NCBI GenBank assembly: GCA_964538565.1
Contig: CAZIGW010000008.1
Location: forward strand, 1 to 5,463
Direction: 5' to 3'
DNA from: CAYVBN01 sp964538565
GTDB lineage: Bacteria; Pseudomonadota; Alphaproteobacteria; Rhizobiales; Xanthobacteraceae
DNA: 5,463 nt
Below, one piece after another: positions 1 to 5,273 of the stretch. Numbering within the stretch: position 1 is the stretch's first letter; the number at the start of each line of letters is the position of its first letter. The notes under the pieces are model-generated. The model had not been told where the DNA came from. It did not search any database and worked only from the letters and a program-made list of their open reading frames with translations. The translations under genes and the position numbers were made by a program.

Positions 1-699
1 ATCGGGGTGAACTTCTCGGGCGGCATCGGCTCGGTGGCAAGCCAGCTCACCGCCGCGCTCGGCGGGACGGGCCTGCAGTTCTCGAACCCCGGCGGCACCG
101 TGCTGCGCGTCGTCGACGACGGCGCGCCCAACAAGATCGACGTGAACGCGCTCTCGGCGACGGCCACGATCACGGGCCTGACTTCGGGCAATGCGCAGCT
201 TCCGTTCTTCCTCGACGGCACGACGCGCTACTCCGGGGCGATCGCGGGCAGCGGCTCGCAGATCACCGGCCTTGCCGGGCGGATCACCGTCAACTCCGCG
301 CTGCTCGGCAACCCGGCCTCGCTCGTCCTTTACAAGTCCGGCGCCCTGATCGGCGACTCGACGCGTCCGAGCTTCCTCTACGACCAGCTCAAGAACGCGT
401 CGTTCGTCTATTCGCCGACGACCGGGATCGGCGGCACCGCCTCGCCGTTCACCGGAACCCTGTCGTCGTTCGTGTCGCAGATCTTTTCGCAGCAGGGGCA
501 GGCGGCGGCGAACGCCAGCAGCCTCAAGCAGGGCCAGGATCTCGTCGTCAACGCGCTGCAGCAGCGCATGAGCCAGACCTCCGGCGTCAACATCGACGAG
601 GAGATGGCGAGCCTGCTGACGCTGCAGAACACCTACGCGGCGAACGCCCGCGTCTTCACCGTGGTCAAGCAGATGTTCGACACGCTGTTGAACATGTGA
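1..699 (+). CDS. flgK: Flagellar hook-associated protein 1 FlgK, C-terminal part (partial at left edge)
   Basis: FlgK (HAP1) is the first hook-filament junction protein. It is exported through the flagellar type III apparatus and sits on top of the hook. The frame is open from the first base, so the gene starts outside the window; 232 codons and a TGA stop are visible. The GTG at position 7 is internal, not a start. The diagnostic part is the C-terminus: an alpha-helical segment with VNIDEEMASLLTLQNTYAAN followed by ARVFTVVKQMFDTLLNM, the conserved FlgK D0 helix that ends in a DTLLNM-like tail. The upstream part (about the first 150 visible residues) is rich in G, S, T and short beta-like stretches, as expected of the surface-exposed domains of FlgK. 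The stop codon overlaps the ribosome-binding site of flgL, so the two genes are almost certainly co-transcribed and probably translationally coupled. FlgE and other axial proteins share this C-terminal style, but the ending and the flgL neighbour favour FlgK. Confidence 0.93.
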   Translation: MGVNFSGGIGSVASQLTAALGGTGLQFSNPGGTVLRVVDDGAPNKIDVNALSATATITGLTSGNAQLPFFLDGTTRYSGAIAGSGSQITGLAGRITVNSALLGNPASLVLYKSGALIGDSTRPSFLYDQLKNASFVYSPTTGIGGTASPFTGTLSSFVSQIFSQQGQAAANASSLKQGQDLVVNALQQRMSQTSGVNIDEEMASLLTLQNTYAANARVFTVVKQMFDTLLNM

Positions 700-701
700 G
701 G
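698..701 (+). promoter_or_regulatory. Ribosome-binding site of flgL overlapping the flgK stop
   Basis: GAGG begins inside the TGA stop codon of flgK and lies 5 bases before the flgL ATG at 707. A ribosome terminating on flgK would therefore sit on the flgL initiation region, which suggests translational coupling of the two junction proteins. Confidence 0.7.
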
Positions 702-706
702 CAGAC

Positions 707-2209
707 ATGAGCGTCTCCGGCGTCGGCACCAATACGGCCTTGATGATCCAGTCGCTGGTCGACCTGCGCGGCCAGCTCGACGACTTGCAGCGCCAGCTCA
801 GCACCGGCATGAAGTCGGACACCTACGCGGGCCTCGGCAGCCAGCGCGGCCTGGTGGTCGGGCTGTCCTCGCAGCTGGCCGCCATCGACAACTTCCAGGA
901 CAGCAACCAGATCGTCGGCACGCAGCTCAGCGTGGCCCAGACGGTGCTCGGCCAGTACGCCAAGATCGCCTCGGACGTGAAGAGCGCCGCCGTTCTCTCC
1001 GCGTTCGATCTCGGGCAGAACGGGAAGACGACGGACCAGACGACCGCGATGTCGCAGCTCGACCAGCTCGTGTCGCTGCTCAACACCCAGGCGGGCGACC
1101 GCTACATCTTCTCGGGCCGCGCGGTGAACCAGCCGGCGACCGTGACCACCGACCAGATCCTCAACGGCAACGGCGCCCAGGCCGGGCTCATTCAGATCAT
1201 CAACGAGCGCAACCAGGCCGACCTCGGCACCGGCCTCGGGCGGCTCGTGATCCCGCCGGCGGCCGGGACCGCCGTCTCGATGTCGGAGGACGTCGCCGGC
1301 TCGCCGTTCGGCTTCAAGCTCGCGAGCGTCAACTCGAACCTGACCGGCACGACGGTCACCGGGCCGAGCGGCTCTCCGCCCGGGATCACGGTGGATTTCT
1401 CGGGCGGCAATCCCAACGACGGCGAGACCATCAAGTTCACCTTCAACCTGCCCGACGGCTCGACCCAGGACCTGACGCTGACGGCGACGACCGCCGCGCC
1501 GCCTGGCCCGGACCAGTTCACGATCGGCGCCACGCCGGCGCTGACGGCCGCGAACTTCCAGACGGCACTGACGAGCTCGGTCACGAAGCTGGCGAGCACG
1601 CAGCTTTCCGCCGCCTCGGCGGTCGCTGCCGCGCATGACTTCTTCGATGTGGGGGCCGGCCAGCCGCCGAAGCGCGTCGCCGGACCGCCGTTTGCGAGCG
1701 CGACGTCGCTCGTCGACGGCACGCCGGCGAACACGATCACCTGGTACACGGGGGAGATGGGGACCGATCCGGCGCGCGGCAGCTCCGTCGCCCTCGTCGA
1801 CAACGCGATCTCGGTCAACTACGGGATGCGGGCCAACGAGCAAGCGTTGCGCTCGACGCTCGAGAACGTGGCGGTGTTCGCCGCCATGAGCTTCTCGGCG
1901 AGCGATCCCAACAGCGGGGCGCGCTACGCCGCGCTCACCCAGCGCATCGCGCCCGCGCTCGACGTGCCGGCCGGCCAGCAGAAGGTGAGCGACATCGAGG
2001 CCGAGCTTGCCAACGCCCAGGCCACGATCCAGGCCGCCACCGACCGTCAGACGCAGACCAAGACGACGCTCGAGAACATGCTGCAGGGCATCGAGGGCGT
2101 GTCGAACGAGAACGTCGCAGCGCAGATCCTGGCGCTGCAGACGCAACTTCAGGCGTCCCTGCAGACGACCTCGATGCTCACCAAGATCAGCCTCGTCAAC
2201 TATCTCTGA
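707..2209 (+). CDS. flgL: Flagellar hook-associated protein 3 FlgL, long form
   Basis: FlgL (HAP3) is the second hook-filament junction protein and the platform on which flagellin assembles. The 500-aa product has the flagellin-superfamily layout. The N-terminal helical domain is at about residues 1-145, with QLSTGMKSDTYAGLGS near 30-45 and the FlgL hallmark DRYIFSG at 131-137. The C-terminal helical domain is at about 360-500, with NYGMRANEQALRSTLENV and the ending QTTSMLTKISLVNYL. Between them is a large variable region (about 145-355) rich in G, T, S and P. Residues 226-300 contain alternating beta-like strands and a short helix, resembling the middle modules of the flagellin in this window. 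The protein is much longer than the enterobacterial form (a little over 300 residues), mainly through this middle. It contains no cysteine. The ATG at 707 is chosen because a GAGG motif precedes it and because MSVSGVGTNT is a normal FlgL beginning. No later flagellar gene follows on this strand. Confidence 0.93.
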   Translation: MSVSGVGTNTALMIQSLVDLRGQLDDLQRQLSTGMKSDTYAGLGSQRGLVVGLSSQLAAIDNFQDSNQIVGTQLSVAQTVLGQYAKIASDVKSAAVLSAFDLGQNGKTTDQTTAMSQLDQLVSLLNTQAGDRYIFSGRAVNQPATVTTDQILNGNGAQAGLIQIINERNQADLGTGLGRLVIPPAAGTAVSMSEDVAGSPFGFKLASVNSNLTGTTVTGPSGSPPGITVDFSGGNPNDGETIKFTFNLPDGSTQDLTLTATTAAPPGPDQFTIGATPALTAANFQTALTSSVTKLASTQLSAASAVAAAHDFFDVGAGQPPKRVAGPPFASATSLVDGTPANTITWYTGEMGTDPARGSSVALVDNAISVNYGMRANEQALRSTLENVAVFAAMSFSASDPNSGARYAALTQRIAPALDVPAGQQKVSDIEAELANAQATIQAATDRQTQTKTTLENMLQGIEGVSNENVAAQILALQTQLQASLQTTSMLTKISLVNYL

Positions 2210-2711
2210 CCCGCAGGGTCCCGGCAGCGGGCTCGCCGTTTCGAATCGGTTGCGAGACGCTCGACTCCTGCCCGGGCCGGTATGGCGCAAAGAGGCGACA
2301 GGCTCGGGACGATCAGGCGGCGGCCGAGGGAAGTGCCGCGATCTCGAGCTGCTGCAGCTCGAACGCGTGGTCGAGCGCGGTCCGGCCTTGCTCGAGCGCT
2401 TGCCGGATCGCGTCCAACGAGAGGCGGTTGGCGAACGGCTTCGTCAGGACATCAACGGCACCCGCCTTCATGGCCCGAACCGTGCGAGGCCCGGAAGCGT
2501 CACGTCGAGGACCAGGCGGCTCGGCACAGGCGCGCGCGGATGGGAGCCACGTGATTCGTGTCGGCATGATCGCCGCCACTGCACGAAGCCAAGCAGGCCG
2601 CGCACGAATCAACGGACCGACTGACGCGCTTGCCGTCACGGCCACCGACGATCTCATCGCCGAGCTCCCGCACGACGAAAAGTGGGCCGCCGCTTGATTG
2701 ATGGGCGGGCG
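2210..2711. other. Gene-poor spacer between the convergent flgL and flaF
   Basis: This stretch of about 500 bases lies between the stop codons of flgL (+) and flaF (-). I see no intact gene in it. Its only recognisable content is a degraded response-regulator receiver fragment on the - strand at about 2313-2540. Several short open frames on both strands cover the rest, but they have no recognisable domain and look like high-GC chance frames. No convincing intrinsic terminator for either flanking operon is visible: the CCCGC/GCGGG pair right after flgL (2210-2231) lacks a T-run. Confidence 0.6.
2313..2540 (-). pseudogene. Remnant of a FixJ-type response-regulator receiver domain, frameshifted and internally deleted
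   Basis: The 3' part (2483 down to 2313) encodes TVRAMKAGAVDVLTKPFANR followed by LDAIRQALEQGRTALDHAFEL. This is the last part of a FixJ-family receiver, including the conserved lysine in the TKPF motif. Immediately upstream, but in another frame (about 2540-2486), the DNA encodes RAPVPSRLVLDVTLPGL, the receiver segment with the phosphoacceptor aspartate in LVLDV. In intact relatives about 25-30 residues (the loop and the TGHGD strand) separate these two pieces. Here they abut, so an internal deletion that also shifted the frame is the simplest reading. The N-terminal acidic pair region is not recognisable, and the frame stops at 2313 with no LuxR-type DNA-binding domain after it. The product would be non-functional as a regulator. 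An alternative is that a new short protein uses the surviving frame, since an open frame runs from 2657 to 2313, but its first half has no family resemblance. Confidence 0.7.
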
Positions 2712-3077
2712 TCAGACGCGGCCTGCCAGGCCGGCCGCGAGCTCGCGGTTGATGTTGATCAGGGAGTTGAGCCGCTCGGGCCGCGGATCGGCGATCACCG
2801 AGACCGTCTGGCTCATGACGAAGACGCCGAGGTTGGCGACGTTCTGGCGGATCTCGGTCGGCAGCGGATTGTCGTTGCTCATGGCCGAGTCGAGAAAGAT
2901 CGTCCAGAGCTTGCGGTTGTAGAGGAGCGCCGCATCGAGTTCGGGCTTGGTGCGGTCCCAGCCGTCCACCACGGCCTGCAGGCGCGACGCAGCCTTGAGC
3001 AGCAGGTCTGCCTCAAGCTCACGCGGGCTTGCGGTCTGCTTTGCGATCGTTCCGTAAGCCTTGGCCGCGTGTTGCAT
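2712..3077 (-). CDS. flaF: Flagellar biosynthesis regulatory protein FlaF
   Basis: FlaF is a small cytoplasmic protein of Alphaproteobacteria. In Caulobacter it is needed for flagellin synthesis or secretion and works opposite FlbT. The 121-aa product matches the family over its full length: MQHAAKAYGTIAKQTASPRE at the N-terminus, then LEADLLLKAASRLQ, the core ALLYNRKLWTIFLDSAMSND, NPLPTEIRQNVANLGVFVM, and a C-terminal LININRELAAGL. The length is normal for the family. The start ATG lies inside the end of flbT (59-bp overlap in a different frame), and the purine-rich GAGGAGGAG at 3088-3096 is about 10 bases upstream of it, inside the flbT coding sequence. Translation is thus probably coupled to flbT. 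It is the last gene of the leftward cluster; no obvious terminator follows it. Confidence 0.95.
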   Translation of the reverse strand: MQHAAKAYGTIAKQTASPRELEADLLLKAASRLQAVVDGWDRTKPELDAALLYNRKLWTIFLDSAMSNDNPLPTEIRQNVANLGVFVMSQTVSVIADPRPERLNSLININRELAAGLAGRV

Positions 3078-3453
3078 GTTGGAGAAGCTCCTCCTCGTAG
3101 GCGATCAGTTTCTTGGCCTGTTTCAGGGCTTTGTACATTTCGCCCGTTAAGATTAGATTATTGATGCTTTCGATGAGCGGCCAGGTGCTGGGGGCGGCGC
3201 GAAGAATATCCCGGATCAGCGTGAAGTAGACTTCATGGTGAACGCGCGGATCCTTGGACGTATACATCAGCTGAACGGCCAGGTAGACGCGCTTGGCCGG
3301 GCTGTCGGCGCGCTGGGCCGTCAGAATGTCCTTTTCCCGCAGGATCGGGGTCTCGCCTTCGATCAAGAGCCTTGCCCGTTGATCCGCATTGGTGACAACG
3401 CAGTCGCCGATGATGATGCGTTCGCCCGGTTTCAGTTCGACCTTGAGCGCCAT
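3019..3453 (-). CDS. flbT: Flagellin mRNA regulator FlbT
   Basis: FlbT is a post-transcriptional regulator that, in Caulobacter, binds the 5' untranslated region of flagellin mRNA and lowers its stability or translation. In some other alphaproteobacteria it acts positively. The 144-aa product begins MALKVELKPGERIIIGDCVV, the usual FlbT start, and carries the family core: DILTAQRADSPAKRVYLAVQ, then HHEVYFTLIRDILRAAPST, PLIESINNLILTGEMYKALK and a closing LIAYEEELL. A charged tail (RNDRKADRKPA) follows and is encoded in the part overlapping flaF. The ATG at 3453 is preceded by GGAG with a 6-base gap. The reading frame extends 28 codons further to a TTG next to the flagellin stop, but that part resembles no FlbT and contains a CtrA-like box, so the shorter start is preferred. 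Leucines 100 and 102 use CTA and TTA, codons expected to be rare in so GC-rich a gene. It lies 84 bp downstream of the flagellin gene. Confidence 0.95.
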   Translation of the reverse strand: MALKVELKPGERIIIGDCVVTNADQRARLLIEGETPILREKDILTAQRADSPAKRVYLAVQLMYTSKDPRVHHEVYFTLIRDILRAAPSTWPLIESINNLILTGEMYKALKQAKKLIAYEEELLQHATRGQGLRNDRKADRKPA

Positions 3454-3497
3454 GATGTTCTCCGCAGCGGGAAAGCGGTCATCGTTCTCGACCGTGG

Positions 3498-3512
3498 TTA
3501 ACACCCGGTAAA
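3498..3512. promoter_or_regulatory. CtrA-like box upstream of flbT (one mismatch to TTAA-N7-TTAA)
   Basis: The + strand reads TTAACACCCGGTAAA, that is TTAA-N7-TAAA. Seen from flbT (- strand) it is TTTA-N7-TTAA, one base off the palindromic consensus TTAA-N7-TTAA of the alphaproteobacterial cell-cycle regulator CtrA, which controls flagellar genes in many of these bacteria. It lies in the 84-bp gap between the flagellin stop and flbT, 44 bases before the flbT ATG, where a promoter for a separate flbT-flaF transcript would be expected. The motif is short, so chance occurrence is possible, though AT-rich words are uncommon in this DNA. Confidence 0.4.
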
Positions 3513-3537
3513 TCGGCGGCCGCGCCCTCGGAGACAA

Positions 3538-5058
3538 TCAGCCGAACAGCCGCAGGACCGCCTGGCTTGCCTGGTTGGCGAGCGAGAGCGCGGTGGTGGA
3601 GAGCTGCTGGCGGGTCTGCAGGGCCAGCATGTTGGCGCCTTCCTCGTTGGTGTCGGCGAGCACGAGGCTGTCGGCACCGGTCTGCAGCGTGTTGATCAGG
3701 TTCTTGGTGAAGTCCTGACGGGTCTGCACGACCGTGACGTTCGAGCCGAAGTTCGACGCCTGGGTGCGCAGCGTGCTCAAGGCCGTGTCGAGCGAAGCCA
3801 AGGTCGCGTCGACCGTGGCGTTGCTCTGGAAGCCATTGCCGCTGATGGCGGCGAGGCCGAGGCCGGCCGAGTCGAACGTCACGCCGGAGATGTTCAGGAA
3901 GCTCGTGCCTTTCTCGTTGAACACGACCTTCAAATCGTCGCCGTACAGGAGGTCGATGCCGTTGTAGGACGAGTCCTTGGCGAGCTGGTCGATCTGCGCG
4001 AGCAGGGCGTTGTACTGCGTCTGCAGGTTCGCGCGCGTCGGGTCCGGCGCGATGGCATTGGCCGTGCCGGTCGTGGTGCCGTTGGTGATGTTGCCGCCGA
4101 GGACGGCACCGGCGGTGCCGGCGATCGTCAGCGAGTTCTGCGTGCCGGTGGTGCCGGCGACCGTCAGCGTCAGGTTCTGGTTCGAACCGTTGGTGGTCAG
4201 GCTCGCCGAGACGTTGCTGCCGTTGAGGGCCGCCTGCAGGTCGGCGAAGGTCGACACCTGGTCGGGCGCATTGCCAAACGTGATATTGACCGGCGTGCCG
4301 CCGTTGGCGGTCAGCGTCAGGGTCGTGCCGGCCAAGCCGCTGACGCGGTCGAGCAGGTTGGTCGAGTCGATCGTCCGGTCGTTGGCGGGGCTGGCGCTGC
4401 CGGTGGTGAGGCCGGCGGACTGCGCCGTGGCGCTGCCGAGGACGGTCGTGTCGGTGTCGCTGTCGAGGTCGTCGATCTTGAGGAAACCGCCCGAGATCGA
4501 GACCGAGACGTGACCGTTGGTGTTGGCGTTGCTGGTGATGGCCGCGTTGATCGCGTCACGGGTGGCGGTGACGTCGGCGCCGGAGGCGACGGCGGCATGC
4601 AGGTTGTAGGTGGTGCCGCTGACGGTGACATTGAGGTCGATCGTGCCGTTGGCGGTGGGCGTCGTGAACGCGCTTGCCGTGAACGTACCCTGCGTTTCGG
4701 TCACGTCCACCGAGCCGGTGGCGGCGATCGCCTGATAGGTTTGCTGCGGCTGTGTCACCTGGCGGGCCTGGTTGGCGATCGATTTCGCCGACTCGACCAG
4801 CTTGGTGAGCGAGGTGATGCCCTGGTTCGCGGCCTCGAGGGTCTTCTGCGCCTGCCCGATGGCGTCGAGCAGCGCGTTGAGGTCGCTGGCGCGGTTCTGC
4901 AGGCCCTGGGAGGTGAAGTAGTTGGTCGGGTTGTCGAGGGCCGAGTTGACCTTCTTGCCCGTGGCGAGCCGATTCTGAGTGGTGCTCATCAGATCGGCGG
5001 TGTTCTGCAGAGCCAGGAGGTTCTGCCGCACGCCGGGCGTAAGGACGATGTCACTCAT
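3538..5058 (-). CDS. fliC: Flagellin (complete copy)
   Basis: This is flagellin, the filament subunit, exported through the flagellar type III system and polymerised beyond FlgL. The 506-aa product has the conserved N-terminal D0/D1 helices at about residues 1-105, with VRQNLLALQNTADLMSTTQN, LATGKKVNSALDNPTNYFTS and LTKLVESAKSIANQARQ. The conserved C-terminal helices are at about 415-506: LSTLRTQASNFGSNVTVVQT, RQDFTKNLINTLQTGADSLV, NEEGANMLALQTRQQLSTTA, ending AVLRLFG. The middle (about 110-335) is rich in T, A, G, N and S and holds two similar modules of beta-strands plus a short helix: 139-215 (with DVTATRDAINAAI) and 245-320 (with QVSTFADLQAALNG). There is no cysteine. The ATG is preceded by GAGGG at 5068-5072 with a 9-base gap. 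It is the upstream copy relative to flbT and flaF, and lies downstream of a second flagellin in tandem. The gene name is by family; local nomenclature (flaA, fljK and others) varies. Confidence 0.96.
   Translation of the reverse strand: MSDIVLTPGVRQNLLALQNTADLMSTTQNRLATGKKVNSALDNPTNYFTSQGLQNRASDLNALLDAIGQAQKTLEAANQGITSLTKLVESAKSIANQARQVTQPQQTYQAIAATGSVDVTETQGTFTASAFTTPTANGTIDLNVTVSGTTYNLHAAVASGADVTATRDAINAAITSNANTNGHVSVSISGGFLKIDDLDSDTDTTVLGSATAQSAGLTTGSASPANDRTIDSTNLLDRVSGLAGTTLTLTANGGTPVNITFGNAPDQVSTFADLQAALNGSNVSASLTTNGSNQNLTLTVAGTTGTQNSLTIAGTAGAVLGGNITNGTTTGTANAIAPDPTRANLQTQYNALLAQIDQLAKDSSYNGIDLLYGDDLKVVFNEKGTSFLNISGVTFDSAGLGLAAISGNGFQSNATVDATLASLDTALSTLRTQASNFGSNVTVVQTRQDFTKNLINTLQTGADSLVLADTNEEGANMLALQTRQQLSTTALSLANQASQAVLRLFG
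3599..3730 (-). repeat. Near-identical flagellin 3' repeat, copy 1
   Basis: These 132 bases inside the complete flagellin match 5332-5463 in the second flagellin with only two differences, at 3640 and 3643, both synonymous. The last 87 bases (3644-3730) are identical. The 61 bases between this block and the stop codon are much more divergent, with about 12 substitutions and a 3-base indel. Confidence 0.9.
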
Positions 5059-5059
5059 A

Positions 5060-5112
5060 GCCGCGATCCCTCGATGAATTTGGCGAACAGGGCTGTCCGA
5101 AACGGTCGCGGC
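5060..5112 (-). promoter_or_regulatory. Structured 5' leader of the flagellin mRNA enclosing its ribosome-binding site
   Basis: In the flagellin mRNA sense, GCCGCGA (5112-5106) is perfectly complementary to TCGCGGC (5066-5060), which sits between the Shine-Dalgarno sequence and the ATG at 5058. Inside this outer 7-bp stem is a small hairpin at 5099-5084 (CGGACAGCCCTGTTCG, 6 pairs including one G-U, loop GCCC), and the GAGGG Shine-Dalgarno sequence at 5072-5068. Closing the outer stem would hide the spacer next to the start codon. Such a layout fits post-transcriptional control, and FlbT is known to act on flagellin leaders. That this RNA is its target is inference. Confidence 0.45.
5068..5072 (-). 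promoter_or_regulatory. Ribosome-binding site of the complete flagellin
   Basis: GAGGG on the - strand lies 9 bases upstream of the ATG at 5058. It supports this start, which also gives the standard flagellin beginning MSDIVLTPGVRQNLL. It lies in the loop of the leader inverted repeat at 5060-5112. Confidence 0.7.
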
Positions 5113-5114
5113 GA

Positions 5115-5140
5115 TAATGGTCGATTAACCCTAATGGTCG
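5115..5140. repeat. Two 9-bp direct repeats TAATGGTCG in the flagellin upstream region
   Basis: TAATGGTCG occurs at 5115-5123 and again at 5132-5140 on the + strand, a 17-bp period. The gap contains ATTAACCC, so ATTA/TAAT also forms a small inverted repeat between the copies. It lies about 57-82 bp upstream of the flagellin ATG, in promoter-proximal territory. It could be a regulator site or part of the promoter; no known family of operators is recognised. Confidence 0.45.
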
Positions 5141-5152
5141 GTAAAGAAGAGC

Positions 5153-5167
5153 CTAAGAAATCGTTAA
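5153..5167. promoter_or_regulatory. CtrA-like box upstream of flagellin (one mismatch to TTAA-N7-TTAA)
   Basis: On the - strand, in the direction of the flagellin gene, this reads TTAACGATTTCTTAG: TTAA-N7-TTAG, one base off the CtrA consensus. It is about 95 bp before the flagellin ATG, a fitting distance for a promoter-associated site with a leader. CtrA controls flagellar genes in several alphaproteobacteria. A second motif of the same quality precedes flbT, which makes chance a little less likely. Confidence 0.4.
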
Positions 5168-5215
5168 AGGGGGGGCGAAGTCGCAGCGCCGCACCGGTCG
5201 CGGACACGCCGGCGC

Positions 5216-5249
5216 AAAAACAAAACGGCGGGGCAGTGCCCCGCCGTTT
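5216..5249 (-). terminator. Rho-independent terminator of the second flagellin gene
   Basis: AAACGGCGGGGC (5223-5234) and GCCCCGCCGTTT (5238-5249) form a perfect 12-bp stem around a 3-base loop. In the - strand direction the stem is followed by a T-rich run (TG then TTTTT, 5222-5216). It begins 24 bp after the stop codon of the second flagellin at 5274, so it should end that transcript and separate it from the complete flagellin gene downstream. Confidence 0.9.
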
Positions 5250-5273
5250 CCCGGATCGACCGGAGGCCGGTGA

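Larger units (their letters stand above)
5059..5273. other. Intergenic region between tandem flagellins
   Basis: These 215 bases contain, in - strand order, the terminator of the second flagellin (5249-5216), a GC-rich stretch with no recognised element (about 5170-5215), an AT-rich segment with a CtrA-like box and two 9-bp direct repeats (5115-5167), and a structured leader with the ribosome-binding site of the complete flagellin (5059-5112). I could not assign a sigma-54 (GG-N10-GC) or sigma-28 promoter with confidence. Confidence 0.6.

Noticed and set aside
2210..2231. CCCGC/GCGGG inverted repeat just after the flgL stop as a terminator
   Set aside because: The stem is only 5 bp with a long loop and no T-run follows, so it is not a convincing intrinsic terminator.
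665..2290. 541-codon open frame on the - strand, antisense to the whole of flgL
   Set aside because: It is arginine-, glycine- and histidine-rich with no domain, and mirrors the GC-biased third positions of flgL. This is a typical high-GC shadow of a well-supported gene.
2428..2697. 89-codon + strand frame ending TDDLIAELPHDEKWAAA in the flgL-flaF spacer
   Set aside because: The tail looks protein-like, but most of the frame is antisense to the receiver relic. There is no ribosome-binding site or recognisable family, so it is not called as a gene.
3515..3526. GGCGGCCGCGCC palindromic stretch between flagellin and flbT as a terminator
   Set aside because: It can form only a stem of about 4 bp and has no T-run. 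It is a chance GC-rich palindrome (a GCGGCCGC octamer).
3454..3537. 28-codon N-terminal extension of flbT from a TTG next to the flagellin stop
   Set aside because: MALKVELKPGE is the normal FlbT start and has its own GGAG site. The extension resembles nothing and covers the likely promoter region.
5105..5118. GCGATAAT on the + strand as a sigma-28 -10 element
   Set aside because: No TAAA-type -35 at the right distance and no + strand gene downstream; it faces into the second flagellin's 3' end.
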